Notes under the pieces: model-generated
The model's database searches: none
The model's input: only the letters and a program-made list of their open reading frames with translations
What the model was told of the DNA's origin: nothing
Translations under genes and position numbers: made by a program
In this document: positions 11,161 through 20,889 of the stretch, in pieces
How the letters are laid out: the number at the start of each line of letters is the position of its first letter
Numbering within the stretch: position 1 is the stretch's first letter
NCBI GenBank assembly: GCA_035762175.1
Contig: DASTPP010000012.1
Coordinates: forward strand, 41,203 to 105,202
DNA length: 64,000 nucleotides
Direction of reading: 5' to 3'
DNA from: DASTPP01 sp035762175
Lineage (GTDB): Bacteria; Myxococcota_A; Polyangia; Polyangiales; Polyangiaceae

Positions 11161-12843
11161 TCATTGCCGCTCGGACACGAGGGCGGCGGCCGCGCACTGC
11201 TTGCCGCCCGCCCAGTTGTTCGCGGCGTACACGATGGGCTGGGCGTAGCCGCCGCCCGGCGAGGTGTCGCAGCGCAGCGCGAGGCCGGCGCCGCGGTGCA
11301 TGTTGCCGACGAGGCTGACCTGCTGGAAGGGCTGCGTCGCCCCGAAGAACACGGCCGCGAGCAGATCGCCGGCGAGGCGGTTGCCCGCGATCATGACGCC
11401 GTCGGCCGGCCGGATGGTCGAGCGCAGGTAGATGCCGGGCGCGGCCGGGGCGGCCACGTTCCACCGGAAGTCGTTGTCGGAGACCGAGACGTCTTGCACC
11501 GACTCCATCACGATGCCCCCGCCGGGGGTGTCGTTGACGAAGACGTTGCCGGTGACGGCGAGGTTGGTGGCGAAGGCGCCCGAGTGGTGCACCGCGCGCA
11601 GCAGCGGGCCGGCGGCGCCGCGGCGGCGGACGGCGTTGCCCGCGACGCTCACGCGGTCGGCCACGTTGCCGACCTCGATGACGCCGTACCCTGACTCCAT
11701 CGTCGCGTCGAAGGCGTTGCCGGTGACGGTCACGTCCGAGGCGCGGTAGGAGGCGAGCCCGCGCCCTTCGAAGACGTTGTTGGCGACGACGACGCGCGCC
11801 ATCGGGCCGCCGATGCCCCCGACCGTGACCGACCAGTCGCCCTGGGCGACCGCCGGGTCGTCGCGGAACACGTTGCCCACGATCGCGATCGAGCCGTTCA
11901 GATCGCCCGGCCCCCCCGAGGGCTCGCTGTCGATGTCTTGGTCGCTCGCGTGGGTGAACTGGTTCCCCTGGACGATGAGGTCGAACACGTTGCGCTGAAT
12001 GGCGATGCCGCTCCGGGCGCACGACGTGAAGGTGCCGCCGATGACGGTCACGCGGCGCACCGCGCTCGCGGGCGTGGCGCCGACGAGGCGCAGGCAATCG
12101 CCCTTGCGCGAGCCGTCGGCGGGCTCGGGGTGGCGGAAGCCGACGTGGTCGATGCGCACGTCCTCGACGGGCCCGGTGCCCAGCCCGCTGCCGATCTCGA
12201 TGGCGTGAAACTGCTCGCTCGTGTTCGACGTGGCCGAGGTGTCGATGGTGAGGTCGCGAATCGTGATGTCGCGCGCGCCGGGGTCGAGGGCGATGACCCA
12301 GAGGTCGGCCTTGGCCTGGTCGCCGACGACCTCGAGCACCGTGCCCGGGCCCGCGCCCTGAATTTCGATGTGGGGCGAGTGCGTCGAGAGCGCGGCGAAG
12401 CGGTTGTAGCTGCCGGCGGGGGCGCGGGTGAGGGTGAAGCGCCCGGCGCCGAAGCACACGCGCCCCCCGCCAGCGGCCGCCGCCGCGTCGATCGCGAGCT
12501 GGGCGGCGGGCCGGTCGTCGAGCCCGTCGTCCGGGACGGCCCCGTAGGCCTCGGGGGCGAAGCAGCCCGACGCGGGCGTGGAGAGGGCCCGGGCCGCCGC
12601 GCCCGCCTCGGGCCGCGTTTCGTCCGCCGGGGCGCCGGCCGCGGCGCACGCCAGCATCGAGCCGAGGGCGAGCAGGCCCGCCGGCAAGGGCCAGCGCGGC
12701 GAGCGCCCTTCGCGCGCGCTCGGGGCGGCCGGCGAAGGCGCCCGCGCTGCGCGTCGACCCCCCGCCGCCCCCGGCGGGCGGCAGGCCAGGCGCGCTCTCT
12801 GCGCCGCGACATGGTTGGTAACCGCACGATGCACGTCGTTCAT
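11161..12843 (-). CDS. Secreted right-handed beta-helix lipoprotein
   Basis: A 560-residue protein (ATG at 12843, GGGGAG upstream). It has a long basic N-terminus, a hydrophobic segment and a lipobox (LGSMLAC, Cys66), which is unusually far from the start, so an internal start is possible. The mature protein begins like pectate-lyase-3-type proteins (PEAYGAVPDDGLDDRPAAQL). It then shows repeated short strands with Asn ladders (VTVTGNAFD, LAVTGNVFV, VSVSDNDFRW, VMIAGNRL) typical of parallel beta-helix repeats. This fold is common in polysaccharide lyases, hydrolases and binding proteins. No catalytic set is evident, so I call a cell-surface carbohydrate-active or binding role only tentatively. 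Confidence 0.8.
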   Translation of the reverse strand: MNDVHRAVTNHVAAQRARLACRPPGAAGGRRAARAPSPAAPSAREGRSPRWPLPAGLLALGSMLACAAAGAPADETRPEAGAAARALSTPASGCFAPEAYGAVPDDGLDDRPAAQLAIDAAAAAGGGRVCFGAGRFTLTRAPAGSYNRFAALSTHSPHIEIQGAGPGTVLEVVGDQAKADLWVIALDPGARDITIRDLTIDTSATSNTSEQFHAIEIGSGLGTGPVEDVRIDHVGFRHPEPADGSRKGDCLRLVGATPASAVRRVTVIGGTFTSCARSGIAIQRNVFDLIVQGNQFTHASDQDIDSEPSGGPGDLNGSIAIVGNVFRDDPAVAQGDWSVTVGGIGGPMARVVVANNVFEGRGLASYRASDVTVTGNAFDATMESGYGVIEVGNVADRVSVAGNAVRRRGAAGPLLRAVHHSGAFATNLAVTGNVFVNDTPGGGIVMESVQDVSVSDNDFRWNVAAPAAPGIYLRSTIRPADGVMIAGNRLAGDLLAAVFFGATQPFQQVSLVGNMHRGAGLALRCDTSPGGGYAQPIVYAANNWAGGKQCAAAALVSERQ

Positions 12844-13240
12844 GGGTAGCTCCCCTCGGTTCGTCGCGTGCCTGCCTCGTGCCCCCGCCCCCGCCAGACG
12901 CGAGGGGGCGCGGGGCCGCGAGGTGCGCGACGGACCGTCCGCGCACCCGCAGGCGCGTCCCCTGCCCTACGCAGGGGCCGTGCCGGCGGCGGCGCCCGTC
13001 ACGCGGCCCCGAAATGCCGCGCGTCCGCGGGGCGCGAGGGCGGCGGGGTGGGCCGAACGCTTGCGCGAGGTGCGCACCTTGCCCATGGCGCGCGGCGGGG
13101 CTTGCGCATCCTGCGCATCGGGCGCGGCCTGCCGGGCGACGGCACGCCCGGCCGCCGAGGCGCCAGGTCGCCGGCCGCTCGGTGACGCCGGGCGATCGGG
13201 CCCCCGAGGGCGCCAAAGTTCGGCGCCCGGGCCCCATCGC
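12844..13240. other. Intergenic, no clear gene
   Basis: GC-rich sequence between the beta-helix gene and the STAS gene. The STAS frame stays open through this region on the minus strand but turns into low-complexity Arg/Pro/Ala sequence. A short hairpin (CCCCTGC / GCAGGGG around 12960) has no T-run. Nothing else is recognised. Confidence 0.4.
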
Positions 13241-13876
13241 CCTCGAATTTAACGCGCTCGCCCTGCCCCCATAGGCGATGGCGTGGCGCAGATCATGCGC
13301 CGTATCGGCCTCATCGAAGGTGATCCCGAGCCGCACGAGGGCCACCGCCATGGCCGGCTTTACCCCCGAGAGGATGCAGCGCGCGCCGAGCAGCTGCACG
13401 GCACGGAAGAGCTTCACGAAGTGCGCGGCCGTTGCCGCGTCGATCGCCTCGACCCCGGTCACGTCGAGGATCGTGATGCGCGAGCGCTTCGCGGCGATCT
13501 GATGCAGAGCCCGCTCGATCATCTGCTCGGCCCGCCGCTCGTCGACGACGCCGACGATGGGCAAAACGAGCATATCTTGCCCGACCTCGAGGACGGGGGT
13601 TGCGATCTCGTCGATCGCCAGGCGCAGGCGGTCGATAAGTTTGGACTTTTCTTGCTCGCTCTCGGCCAGCGCGCGATTCTGGGTTGCGAGGACGTTCGCC
13701 TGGTGCTGCAGGGCTCGCTCCGACAGCGAAAGCTGCTCGGCGCGCCGCTCCGACTCGGCGACGGCCTGCTCGAGCCTCGTCGCCTGCTGCGCCACGAGGG
13801 CCTCCTGCAATTCGAGCAACTGGCGCAGCGCGATGAGCTCGGACCGCAGGAGCTCGATCTCGTCAGGGAAGGACAT
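13241..13876 (-). CDS. Coiled-coil STAS regulator (3' end uncertain)
   Basis: From the ATG at 13876: a long N-terminal coiled coil (residues 5-90, EIELLRSELIALRQLLELQE and onward) and a STAS domain from about 91 (ITILDVTGVEAIDAATAAHF at 134-153). The segment aligns with the PAS-STAS protein at 10099, but Ala147 replaces the phosphoacceptor Thr. Conserved sequence ends near residue 205. No stop follows in frame for about 2.2 kb, so the listed end is approximate and a frameshift near 13250 is likely. The start overlaps the stop of the upstream gene (TGATG), so the two are co-translated. Confidence 0.65.
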
Positions 13877-14589
13877 CAGTCGAACGCTCTCATGCGGCAA
13901 AGAGGCAGGAGGGCGAGCTTCACGTTGAGCGCGAGCGGCTTGAGAAGGTCGGCCGCTCGCCGCGTGACCGGCAACCGAGAGAACAGGAGCACGACGAAGA
14001 GCTGGGCGTAGGGCAGGATGCCCCCGAACGCGAGGACCGAGCGGACGCCGGCGTCTTTTACGAAATCCTGCGCGGGGATGAAGGAGCTTCCGTTCGCCTC
14101 CTCGACGAGGAAGATGGTGGAGCCGCTCCGCTCGAGCTCGCGGAGCGCCGCCTCGTCGCGCTCGATGAATGCCGCCGGGGAGATGCCGAATTGGCGAAAA
14201 ATTTCGGCGACCATAGGGAGCCTCTCGATGAAGGCGGCGTCCGGAAGGGGGATGGCCCGGTGGCCTATCGATGCCCGACGATCGTTCCAGGCTGGGCGGT
14301 CGCCTCGGGTCGCCATGAGAACGAGGCAAGAGCTCTCGGGCGGAGGCGGCCCCGCCAGACATCGTGCGGCGACCCCGGCGAGGTCAGGGTCGAGGTCGGC
14401 GTACGGGTGCGTCTTGTAAAAGCGGACGAGCGCGCACGCCCGCTCGTCACCCCGGCGAAGCTCATCGTAGAGGTGATCGACGAGGCGGCGCGCCGCCGCC
14501 TCGATGGAGCCCGCGCCGTGCGCGAGGGTTCGGAGATGCGAACCCAATACAACGGCGTCGGAAAGCTGAATTTGGGCCAGATCGATCAT
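13876..14589 (-). CDS. Putative sensory protein upstream of STAS gene
   Basis: A 237-residue cytoplasmic protein with no family I can name. It starts MIDLAQIQLSDAVVLGSHLR and contains a helical N-terminal half. The second half has a GAF-like mix of strands and helices (GSTIFLVEEANGSSFIPAQD, RSVLAFGGILPYAQLFVVLL). There are no transmembrane helices. Its stop overlaps the STAS start, so it is probably the input partner of that regulator; this rests on context. The start could also be a TTG at 14643. A perfect 7-bp-arm palindrome lies 14-29 nt upstream of the chosen ATG. Confidence 0.6.
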   Translation of the reverse strand: MIDLAQIQLSDAVVLGSHLRTLAHGAGSIEAAARRLVDHLYDELRRGDERACALVRFYKTHPYADLDPDLAGVAARCLAGPPPPESSCLVLMATRGDRPAWNDRRASIGHRAIPLPDAAFIERLPMVAEIFRQFGISPAAFIERDEAALRELERSGSTIFLVEEANGSSFIPAQDFVKDAGVRSVLAFGGILPYAQLFVVLLFSRLPVTRRAADLLKPLALNVKLALLPLCRMRAFD

Positions 14590-14602
14590 CACAAACCATA
14601 AT

Positions 14603-14618
14603 CGCGCCAGATGGCGCG
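14603..14618. promoter_or_regulatory. Palindromic operator-like site
   Basis: CGCGCCA-GA-TGGCGCG is a perfect inverted repeat with 7-bp arms and a 2-bp centre, placed immediately before the sensor-STAS operon. Its position suits a repressor or autoregulator site. Confidence 0.45.
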
Positions 14619-14647
14619 AAGCCCCGAAGTCAATAACCGTCAATGAA

Positions 14648-14677
14648 GAGTAAGCATACGGGCGACGACCCTGTCAA
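14648..14677 (-). promoter_or_regulatory. Candidate promoter of the sensor-STAS operon
   Basis: On the minus strand TTGACA (14672-14677) is followed after 18 bp by TTACTC (14648-14653). The -35 is consensus and the -10 is weak. It lies upstream of the palindrome at 14603-14618, which would then sit in the 5' untranslated region. Confidence 0.3.
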
Positions 14678-14746
14678 CCCGTCCCGCTTTCGATCCGGGG
14701 CGGTGCGATTGCCCCCTGCGATCGGAGGGGGAGGCACCACGGGTCG

Positions 14747-15082
14747 ATGATGTCTCGGGCGCCGCTCGTGACCTTCGCTGCCGCCGCCCTCCTCACGATC
14801 CTGTCGGGCGGGCGGCATCGCCGAGATCACGTCGGGGCGGGCCGTGCTCGAGCGTAAGGGGTCGACGCAGGGCGTCGGCCGCGGCGCCGCCTACGCCCTC
14901 GGCCCGCTCGGCGCGCGGCCCCGGGGGCCGGTCTCTACGTCGGCGATGCCGCCGGCTGCGCTGTGCCTCGGGGCGCCGGGAGGCGAAGCGCGACGTGGCG
15001 CTCGCCGGTTTGGGAGCGAAACGCTTTCATTACCGACTGCAACCGCGTACCGTCCCGGGCGGGCGACAACAAATCGGATTGA
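14747..15082 (+). pseudogene. Frameshifted small exported protein
   Basis: A Shine-Dalgarno-rich stretch (GGAGGGGGAGG) precedes ATGATG at 14747. The frame encodes a signal-peptide-like start (SRAPLVTFAAAALLTILSG) and then meets a stop. Plausible continuation appears in a second frame (IAEITSGRAVLERKGSTQGV) and then a third (GLYVGDAAGC, ending AFITDCNRVPSRAGDNKSD and TGA at 15082). Two indels would join them into an exported protein of about 110 residues. No family is recognised, and the call depends on composition only. Confidence 0.35.
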
Positions 15083-15684
15083 ACGCGCGCGCGGCAAGCG
15101 GCGAGCTCGCGGCGCTCGACGCCGAGGGCAAGCGACCCGCCCGTCGCACGATCGAAACCAGGGGCGCTCCTACCAGTTGTCTTTGCTCGAAGCAGAAATC
15201 GGTGGGGGGGGGTTGCCGCTTTCTCGATTGACGGGGCCGGCCGGGGCGTCGCCCCCGGGCCTCGCGTGCCGCGAGCTTCGCGGTCGCCTCGTGGGCGCAG
15301 GGTGTGCCGCGCCCCGGCGCGAACCGCCCGAGAGGGTTCGCGTTTCGGCGGCCTTGACGGTAGGCTAGGCCCCCGCGGCGGGTCGGGGGGCCCGGGCCGG
15401 CGATCGGGAGGGGGGCCTCGCTCGACCGACGACCTGCCCATCGATGAGCTCGAACGACTGCTGGCGGGGGCGAGGGGCCGGGGCGACGCGACGGCCGAGG
15501 CGCTGCGGGGCCGGCACAAGGGCGGCGTCGTACGCAATCGAGGTCTTTCACGAGACCTTCTCGGCCCTGCTGGCCCGCGCCTGCTTGCGGCTCACGACGT
15601 AGGCGGGCCCGACCCCGCGCCGTCGCCCGCGAGCGCCTTGCTTTTCGTCTGTAAGGTCTCGCCGGCCGGCACGTTGGGTGGGGC
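15083..15684. other. Intergenic with possible gene remnant
   Basis: No intact gene. On the plus strand near 15440-15600 there are short protein-like pieces in different frames (PIDELERLLAGARGRGDA, then AIEVFHETFSALLARACLRL before a TAG). They could be a decayed regulator gene, but I cannot assign one. Confidence 0.35.
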
Positions 15685-16548
15685 ATGAAGCGCATCGCCC
15701 CGCTCGTCGCGTTCGCCCTCACCCTGCTGGCCGCCCAGACCGGGTGTAGCGCTGGCCCGGGCCTGCCCATGGCCCCGTCCGCCCCCTCGGACGTCGCCCG
15801 GGCCTCTTCGCCCATGCCCCCCCCTCCCCCCGGCGCGCCCGAGCCCGCTGCCGCGCCCGCGCCCGCACCGGGGGGGCCGAAGGGCGGGCTGACCCTGCCC
15901 GCCTCGGACAAGGGGGGGGCGCCGCGGCCGGCGGACGCGAGGGGCGCGAAGTCGGCGGGGCCCGCCCAGCACGCGCCGCTCATCATTTACCAGGGCGAGC
16001 TGCGCATGATGGCCGACGAGGAGGCGATCCCGAAGACGATCGACCGTATCATCGACGCGGCCGAGTCGGTCGGCGGGCACCTCGCGGGGCGCAAAGATCA
16101 GAGCGTGCAGGTGAAGGTGCCCTCGGGGGGCTTTCGCGACGCGCTCGCGAAGATCGAGGCGATCGGGGGGGTCGTCTCGCGCTCGGTGACGGCCGACGAC
16201 GTCTCGGAAGAGTGCCACGATCTCGAGGTGCGGCTCGCGAACCTGCGCGCGACCCGGCAGCGGCTGCAAGAGTTTCTCGCGAAGGCGGGCAACGTCCAAG
16301 ACTTGCTCACCGTCGAGCGCGAGCTCGAGCGCGTGGCGCAAGAGATCGACCGCGCCGAGGGCCGCCTCGAGTTCTTGCGCGCCCGCGCGGCGATGTCGCT
16401 CATCTCGGTGCACCTCGGGGCCAAGCCGAAGGTGGCGCCCGTCGTGGTCGCCACGAAGCCAACGCCGCCCGCGCCCCGGGCGGCGAACCTGCCCATCCCC
16501 TGGGTCGCCCAGGTGGGCATCGACCCGCTGCTCTCGCTCAAGAAGTGA
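15685..16548 (+). CDS. DUF4349-type lipoprotein
   Basis: A 287-residue protein starting at 15685 (GGTGGGG upstream). Lipoprotein signal with TGC at residues 19-21, then a long Pro/Ala-rich linker to about residue 95. The folded domain begins LIIYQGELRMMADEEAIPKT and contains GGHLAGR, VQVKVPSGGFRDALAKIEAI and a coiled-coil pair (LANLRATRQRLQEFLAKAGN, LLTVERELERVAQEIDRAEG). This matches the DUF4349 family, usually lipoproteins with two membrane-proximal helices whose function is not established. The usual C-terminal transmembrane helix is absent. The next gene, 20 bp downstream, is another small lipoprotein. Confidence 0.8.
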   Translation: MKRIAPLVAFALTLLAAQTGCSAGPGLPMAPSAPSDVARASSPMPPPPPGAPEPAAAPAPAPGGPKGGLTLPASDKGGAPRPADARGAKSAGPAQHAPLIIYQGELRMMADEEAIPKTIDRIIDAAESVGGHLAGRKDQSVQVKVPSGGFRDALAKIEAIGGVVSRSVTADDVSEECHDLEVRLANLRATRQRLQEFLAKAGNVQDLLTVERELERVAQEIDRAEGRLEFLRARAAMSLISVHLGAKPKVAPVVVATKPTPPAPRAANLPIPWVAQVGIDPLLSLKK

Positions 16549-16568
16549 ACGACGTGAAGGTACCCGCC

Positions 16569-17030
16569 ATGAAGACCCGCGCCCTCGCCCTGATCATCAC
16601 CGCCCTCGCCGCGACCGCGTGCTCGCGCGGCGCGAGGCTCGAGACCCCCGCGGGGTTCGCGAACCTCGGCGACGACCGACAGTACAGCTACCGCGCGACC
16701 AGCGCGCGCGGCGTCGTGCTCACCACGCGCAGCGAGCCGAACGACGTCGCGGCGAACACCGAGTTCTGGGCCGAGGCGCTCGACGCGCGGCTGCGCGACC
16801 AGGGCTACGCGCCCGAGGCCCAGCGGCCGGTCAAGACGGCGCGCGGCCTCGCGGGCACGCAGCTTCGTTACACGACGACGCGCCACGGGCGCCCGCACCG
16901 GTATTGGGTGACGGTGTTCGCGACCGGCTCGAAGGTGTACGTCGTCGAGGCCGCCGGCGACCAAGAGCCCTTCGACCGGGCGTCGTCGGCGGTCGACGCG
17001 GCGATCGCGTCGCTCGACGCGTCGGGCTGA
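16569..17030 (+). CDS. Small lipoprotein, hypothetical
   Basis: A 153-residue protein with lipoprotein signal LAATAC (Cys18). The mature domain has GFANLGDDRQYSYRATSARG and the repeating strands of a compact alpha/beta domain, then RYWVTVFATGSKVYVVEAAG near the C-terminus. It resembles the many small serine-protease-inhibitor-like or PsbP-like lipoproteins in myxobacteria, but no firm family can be given. It follows the DUF4349 gene by 20 bp on the same strand and is probably co-transcribed. Confidence 0.65.
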   Translation: MKTRALALIITALAATACSRGARLETPAGFANLGDDRQYSYRATSARGVVLTTRSEPNDVAANTEFWAEALDARLRDQGYAPEAQRPVKTARGLAGTQLRYTTTRHGRPHRYWVTVFATGSKVYVVEAAGDQEPFDRASSAVDAAIASLDASG

Positions 17031-17140
17031 CGCCGCGGCCCGCGGCCGGCCCGGCCGGCGCCGGCCGACCTCGCGAGGGCGCCGGCGGTCGGCCGACTTC
17101 GCGGGTGCGCCGGCGGGGGCGGCGTGCGAACCTGGGCGGT

Positions 17141-17938
17141 ATGAACGACCCCTCCCTGCGCGGCCAGCGAGTTCTCGTCACGGGCGCCACCGACGGCATC
17201 GGGCTCGAGGCGGTGAGGCTGCTCGCGGGCGAGGGCGCGCGGGTCATCGTTCACGGGCGGCGGGCCGAGCGCGTGCGGGCGGTCGCCGACGAGTGCGGCG
17301 CCGCCGGGGCGCTCGTCGCCGACCTGGCATCGCTCCGCGAGGTGCGCCGCCTGGCCGACGAGCTCGCGCGCGACGAGCCGCTCGACGTGCTCGTGAACAA
17401 CGCGGGGCTCGGCGCGGGCCCCGACGTCAAGCTCCGCGAGGTGAGCGAAGAAGGCTTCGAGCTGCGCTGGGCGGTGAACTTCCTCGCCCCTTTTTTGCTC
17501 ACCGAGACGCTGCTCGCGCGGCGGCCGCCGGCGGCGATCGTCAACGTGGCCTCGCTCGGCCAGCGGGCGATCGACTTCGACGATCTCGCGTTCGAGCGGG
17601 GCTACGACGGCTGGGCCGCGTACAGCCGCAGCAAGCTCGCCCTGATCGCCTGGACGTTCGAGCTCGCCGCCCGAACGCCCCCGGTGGCGGCTGGCTGCCT
17701 GCACCCCGGCACCTTCCTCGCGACGAAGATGGTGACCGAGGTCGGCGTCCGGCCGCAGGGCGACCCGTCGTCGGGTGGCCGCGCCGTCGTCGACCTCGCC
17801 CGCAAGACGTTGGCGGGCCCGGCCCGGGGCGAGTTCTTCAACGTCGACCGGCCCGCGCGCGCACTCGACCAGGCCTACGACCCCCGCGCGCAGCGGCGGC
17901 TCGTGCAGGTCGCGCGCGAGGCGGTGGGGCTCGGCTGA
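17141..17938 (+). CDS. Short-chain dehydrogenase/reductase
   Basis: A 265-residue Rossmann-fold oxidoreductase. The cofactor motif TGATDGIG is at residues 14-21, NNAG at 86-89, the catalytic Ser at 138 (NVASLG), and the YSRSK active-site pair Tyr161/Lys165. Arg40 in the second strand (VIVHGRR) favours NADP(H). The closest look is to the retinol-dehydrogenase-like/WW-domain-oxidoreductase-like SDRs that begin with LRGQRVLVTGATDG. The substrate cannot be predicted. It stands alone: no partner enzymes lie on either side, and the gene downstream is convergent. Confidence 0.85.
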   Translation: MNDPSLRGQRVLVTGATDGIGLEAVRLLAGEGARVIVHGRRAERVRAVADECGAAGALVADLASLREVRRLADELARDEPLDVLVNNAGLGAGPDVKLREVSEEGFELRWAVNFLAPFLLTETLLARRPPAAIVNVASLGQRAIDFDDLAFERGYDGWAAYSRSKLALIAWTFELAARTPPVAAGCLHPGTFLATKMVTEVGVRPQGDPSSGGRAVVDLARKTLAGPARGEFFNVDRPARALDQAYDPRAQRRLVQVAREAVGLG

Positions 17939-18045
17939 AGGCCGCGCCTGGCGACCGCGGGGGGCGAGGCTCCGCGCTCTGGGGCGTCGCCTCGCGCGTC
18001 GCCGCCGCGCGGGCGTGAGCCTCGCGCGGGCGGCGGGCGCCGGGC

Positions 18046-20821
18046 CTAAGGCCCCGGGGCGACGGCGGCGCGAGGCGAGGGCCAGGGCGAGGGCGGCGAG
18101 GCCGAGGGCGGCCGGCGCGCGGGCCGGGGCGCCGCCCGCGGGGGGCGCCGAGCACGAGAGGCCGCCACCCTCGAGCGAGCCGAGATCGAGGCCGCCCAGG
18201 GGGTCGCAGGGGGGGGTGCTGCAGCCGGGGACGTCGTCGGCGCCGATGTTCGGATCGGTCTCGCCGGGGTCGATGCGGCCGTTGTGGTTGCGGTCTTCGT
18301 CGCCATCTTTGACGCTGCCGTCGTCGGTGTCGGGGTCGAGCGGGTCGGTCGTGGTGCTCGGGTCGGCGTCGGGGATGCAGTTGCCCTTCGTGGGGTCGGT
18401 GCCGGGCGCGTCGCAGCCGAAGCCGCTCTCGGTGCCGTCGAAGATGCCGTCGCCGTCGCTGTCGGGGTCGAGCACGTTGACGGTGCCATCGCCGTCGGTG
18501 TCGGCGCCGGGGTTGCCCTCGTCGCCGTCGGGGACGCCGTCGTCGTCGCTGTCGGCGTCGTTCGGATCGCTGCCGAGGGGCCCCTCGGCGCCGTCGGGCA
18601 GCCCGTCGCCGTCGGAGTCGGGGCCGCCCTGCCCGGTGCCGAGGCCGCCGAAGGCGTTGGGCTTGTCGTCGACGGGGGCGGCGATGCCGTCGCCGTCGGG
18701 GTCGCTCGGGTCGTCGACGCGGCCGTCGTTGTCGGCGTCGGTGGGCGCGTTCAGGGTCGTGTCGATGTCGAAGGTGCCGTCGCCGTCGCTGTCGAGATCG
18801 AGGTAGTCGGGGCCGCCGGACGCGTCGCCGTCGGGCAGCGCGGGGCTCGCGGCGTCGCCGAAGCCCGCGAGCCCGTCGGTCGAGTCTTGGATGCCGTCGC
18901 CGTCGGCGTCGGGCCCGTCGACCACGCCGTCGTCGTCGAGGTCGGCGCCGCCGCTGCCGCCCTCGACGAGGTCGGACCGCGCGTCGTTGTCGCTGTCGAG
19001 GTCGACGAGATCGCGCGCGCCGTCGCCGTCGCTGTCGGCGGCGGCGAGGGGGGTGCCGGTCTCGTCGGGGTCGGCGCGGTCGGTGAGGCCGTCGCCGTCG
19101 GCGTCGGACGGGGCGTCGAAGGGGTCGAGCTCGGCGTCGCCGTTGGCGTCGAGCCCGCCGGCCTCGACGACGTCGTTGATGCCGTCGTTGTCGCTGTCGA
19201 GGTCGCGGCCGTCGGGCACCTGGTCGCCGTCGGTGTCGCGGGGCCGGTCGGGGCCCGTGCCGTCGTCGTCGAAGTCGGTGAGGCCCGAGTCGGGCGCGGT
19301 CTCGGCGTCGTCGCAGAGGCCGTTCTTGCCGACGCCCGCCGGGCAGTCGAAGCGGCCGTCGCCGTTCGCGTCGGCGCCGAAGCCCGCCGCCTCGTTGGCG
19401 TCGGTGACGCCGTCGCCGTCGCTGTCGACGTCGCGGAAGTCGCGCGCCCCGTCGCCGTCGGTGTCGCGGATGGTGTAGTTGAGCGCGGCGCTGTCGGGCG
19501 CGGTCTCGACGTTGTCGCAGAGGCCGTTCTTGCCGACCGCCGCCTTGCCCTGGCAGGCGAGCGAGCCGCCGGTGCCCGAGACGACGTGCCCCGCCTCGGC
19601 CGCGTCGGGCAGCCCGTCGTCGTCGCTGTCGAGGTCGAGCCGGTCGGTGACGCCGTCGCCGTCGGAGTCGCCCGGCTCGAGCGCGTCGGGGATGCCGTCG
19701 TTGTCGTCGTCGAGATCGTCGGCGTCGTTGACCCCGTCGCCGTCGCCGTCGGGCACGTCCACGCAGTCGTTCGGGGCGGTGGTCTCGTCGACCTGGCCGT
19801 CGCCGTCGTCGTCGCGGCCGTTGCCGCAGATCTCGAAGCGGCCCGGGGCGAGGGGGCAGGTGGCGCTGTCGGTGCCGTTGCTCTTGAGGTCGTCGCCGCT
19901 GCCGACGAGCAGTTCGGCGGCCGGGGTCGGCAGGGTCACGTCGAGGCGGTAGACCAGCCCGCTCGAGCTACAGGCCGCGAAGAGCCGGCCGCTCGCGTCG
20001 AACCACTGCGCGCCGTAGGCGCTGCAGGGGGGCGCGCCGGTCACGTTCTTCGAGGGCCGCTGCGTCGCGGTCTTCGGGTCGAAGATGGCCAGCTTGAGGC
20101 CGTCGGGGTTCAGGCCGTAGAGCCGCCCGTCGTCGGGGTTGAACGCGAGGTCGGCGGCGTTCATCTCGGGCCAGTCGTACTTCGTCGCGCCGGCGAGGTT
20201 CTGCAGGTCAATTTTGAAGACCTGCGGCGGCTGAAACACCCAGAAGTTGCCCTCGCGGTCGAAGTCGGCCGCCGACGAGCCGCCGAAGTCGGGGATGTTG
20301 CCCGGCACCTGCGTCTCGGCGAGCGCCGCCGCCCCGCGCCGGATCTGCCAGAGCGTGTTGGTCGTCTGGTTGACGCAGTAGAGAAAGCCGTCGACCGTGT
20401 TCAGGCCGCACGCGTTGTACAGGTTCTGCGTGACGGCCGGCGTCGGCTGGCCGAACGGAAAGAACGTGTATGTCCACAGGCCCGGAAAGGCCGTGTTGAT
20501 GGCCGCGAGGTTGCTTCTGGCCGGGGTCTGGCCGTTGCTCAGAAACTGCAGGGCGCGGCCGTCGCAGGCGAACTTGGTGGCGCACGCAGGCTGGCCGGCG
20601 CAGTCGGGGTCGAGGCAGTCGACGAGCCCGTCGAGATCGTTGTCGAGGCCGTCGCCGCAGACCGCCGCGGGCTCGAGCGCGAGGGCGGCCGCGCCGGGCG
20701 GCCCCTCGGCCGGGGGGCCCGCCGGGCCTTGGCCGCAGGCGGGCGCCGCGGCGGCCGAGAGCAACAAGAAAAGGGGAGCCCGCCCGCCGGGGGCCGTCGA
20801 CCGTCTTCGCGCGCCGTTCAT
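18046..20821 (-). CDS. Surface protein with calcium-binding TSP3 repeats and MYXO-CTERM-like tail
   Basis: About 925 residues from the ATG at 20821 (GGAG upstream). A signal sequence is followed by CGDGLDNDLDGLVDCLDPDC, a propeller-like region to about residue 350 (FGGSSAADFDREGNFWVFQP), and a very long set of Asp-rich thrombospondin-type-3 repeats (DGDGDGVNDADD, DSDGDGVTDRLDLDSDDDGL). The C-terminus reads GGGLSCSAP, a hydrophobic helix and RRRR, a MYXO-CTERM-type sorting tail with its Cys. The frame then lacks a stop. One base fewer in a C/G run near 18050 would give RRPGP and TAG at 18046-18048, so an indel is likely there. Probably a calcium-binding cell-surface protein linked to the OmpA gene just upstream. 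Confidence 0.8.
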
Positions 20822-20889
20822 GGTGATTCTCCGCGCACTCGGTGGTGCCGCTCGTGCCCTGTCGCCCCGCGGCCCGCCCCGCGCGCCGC

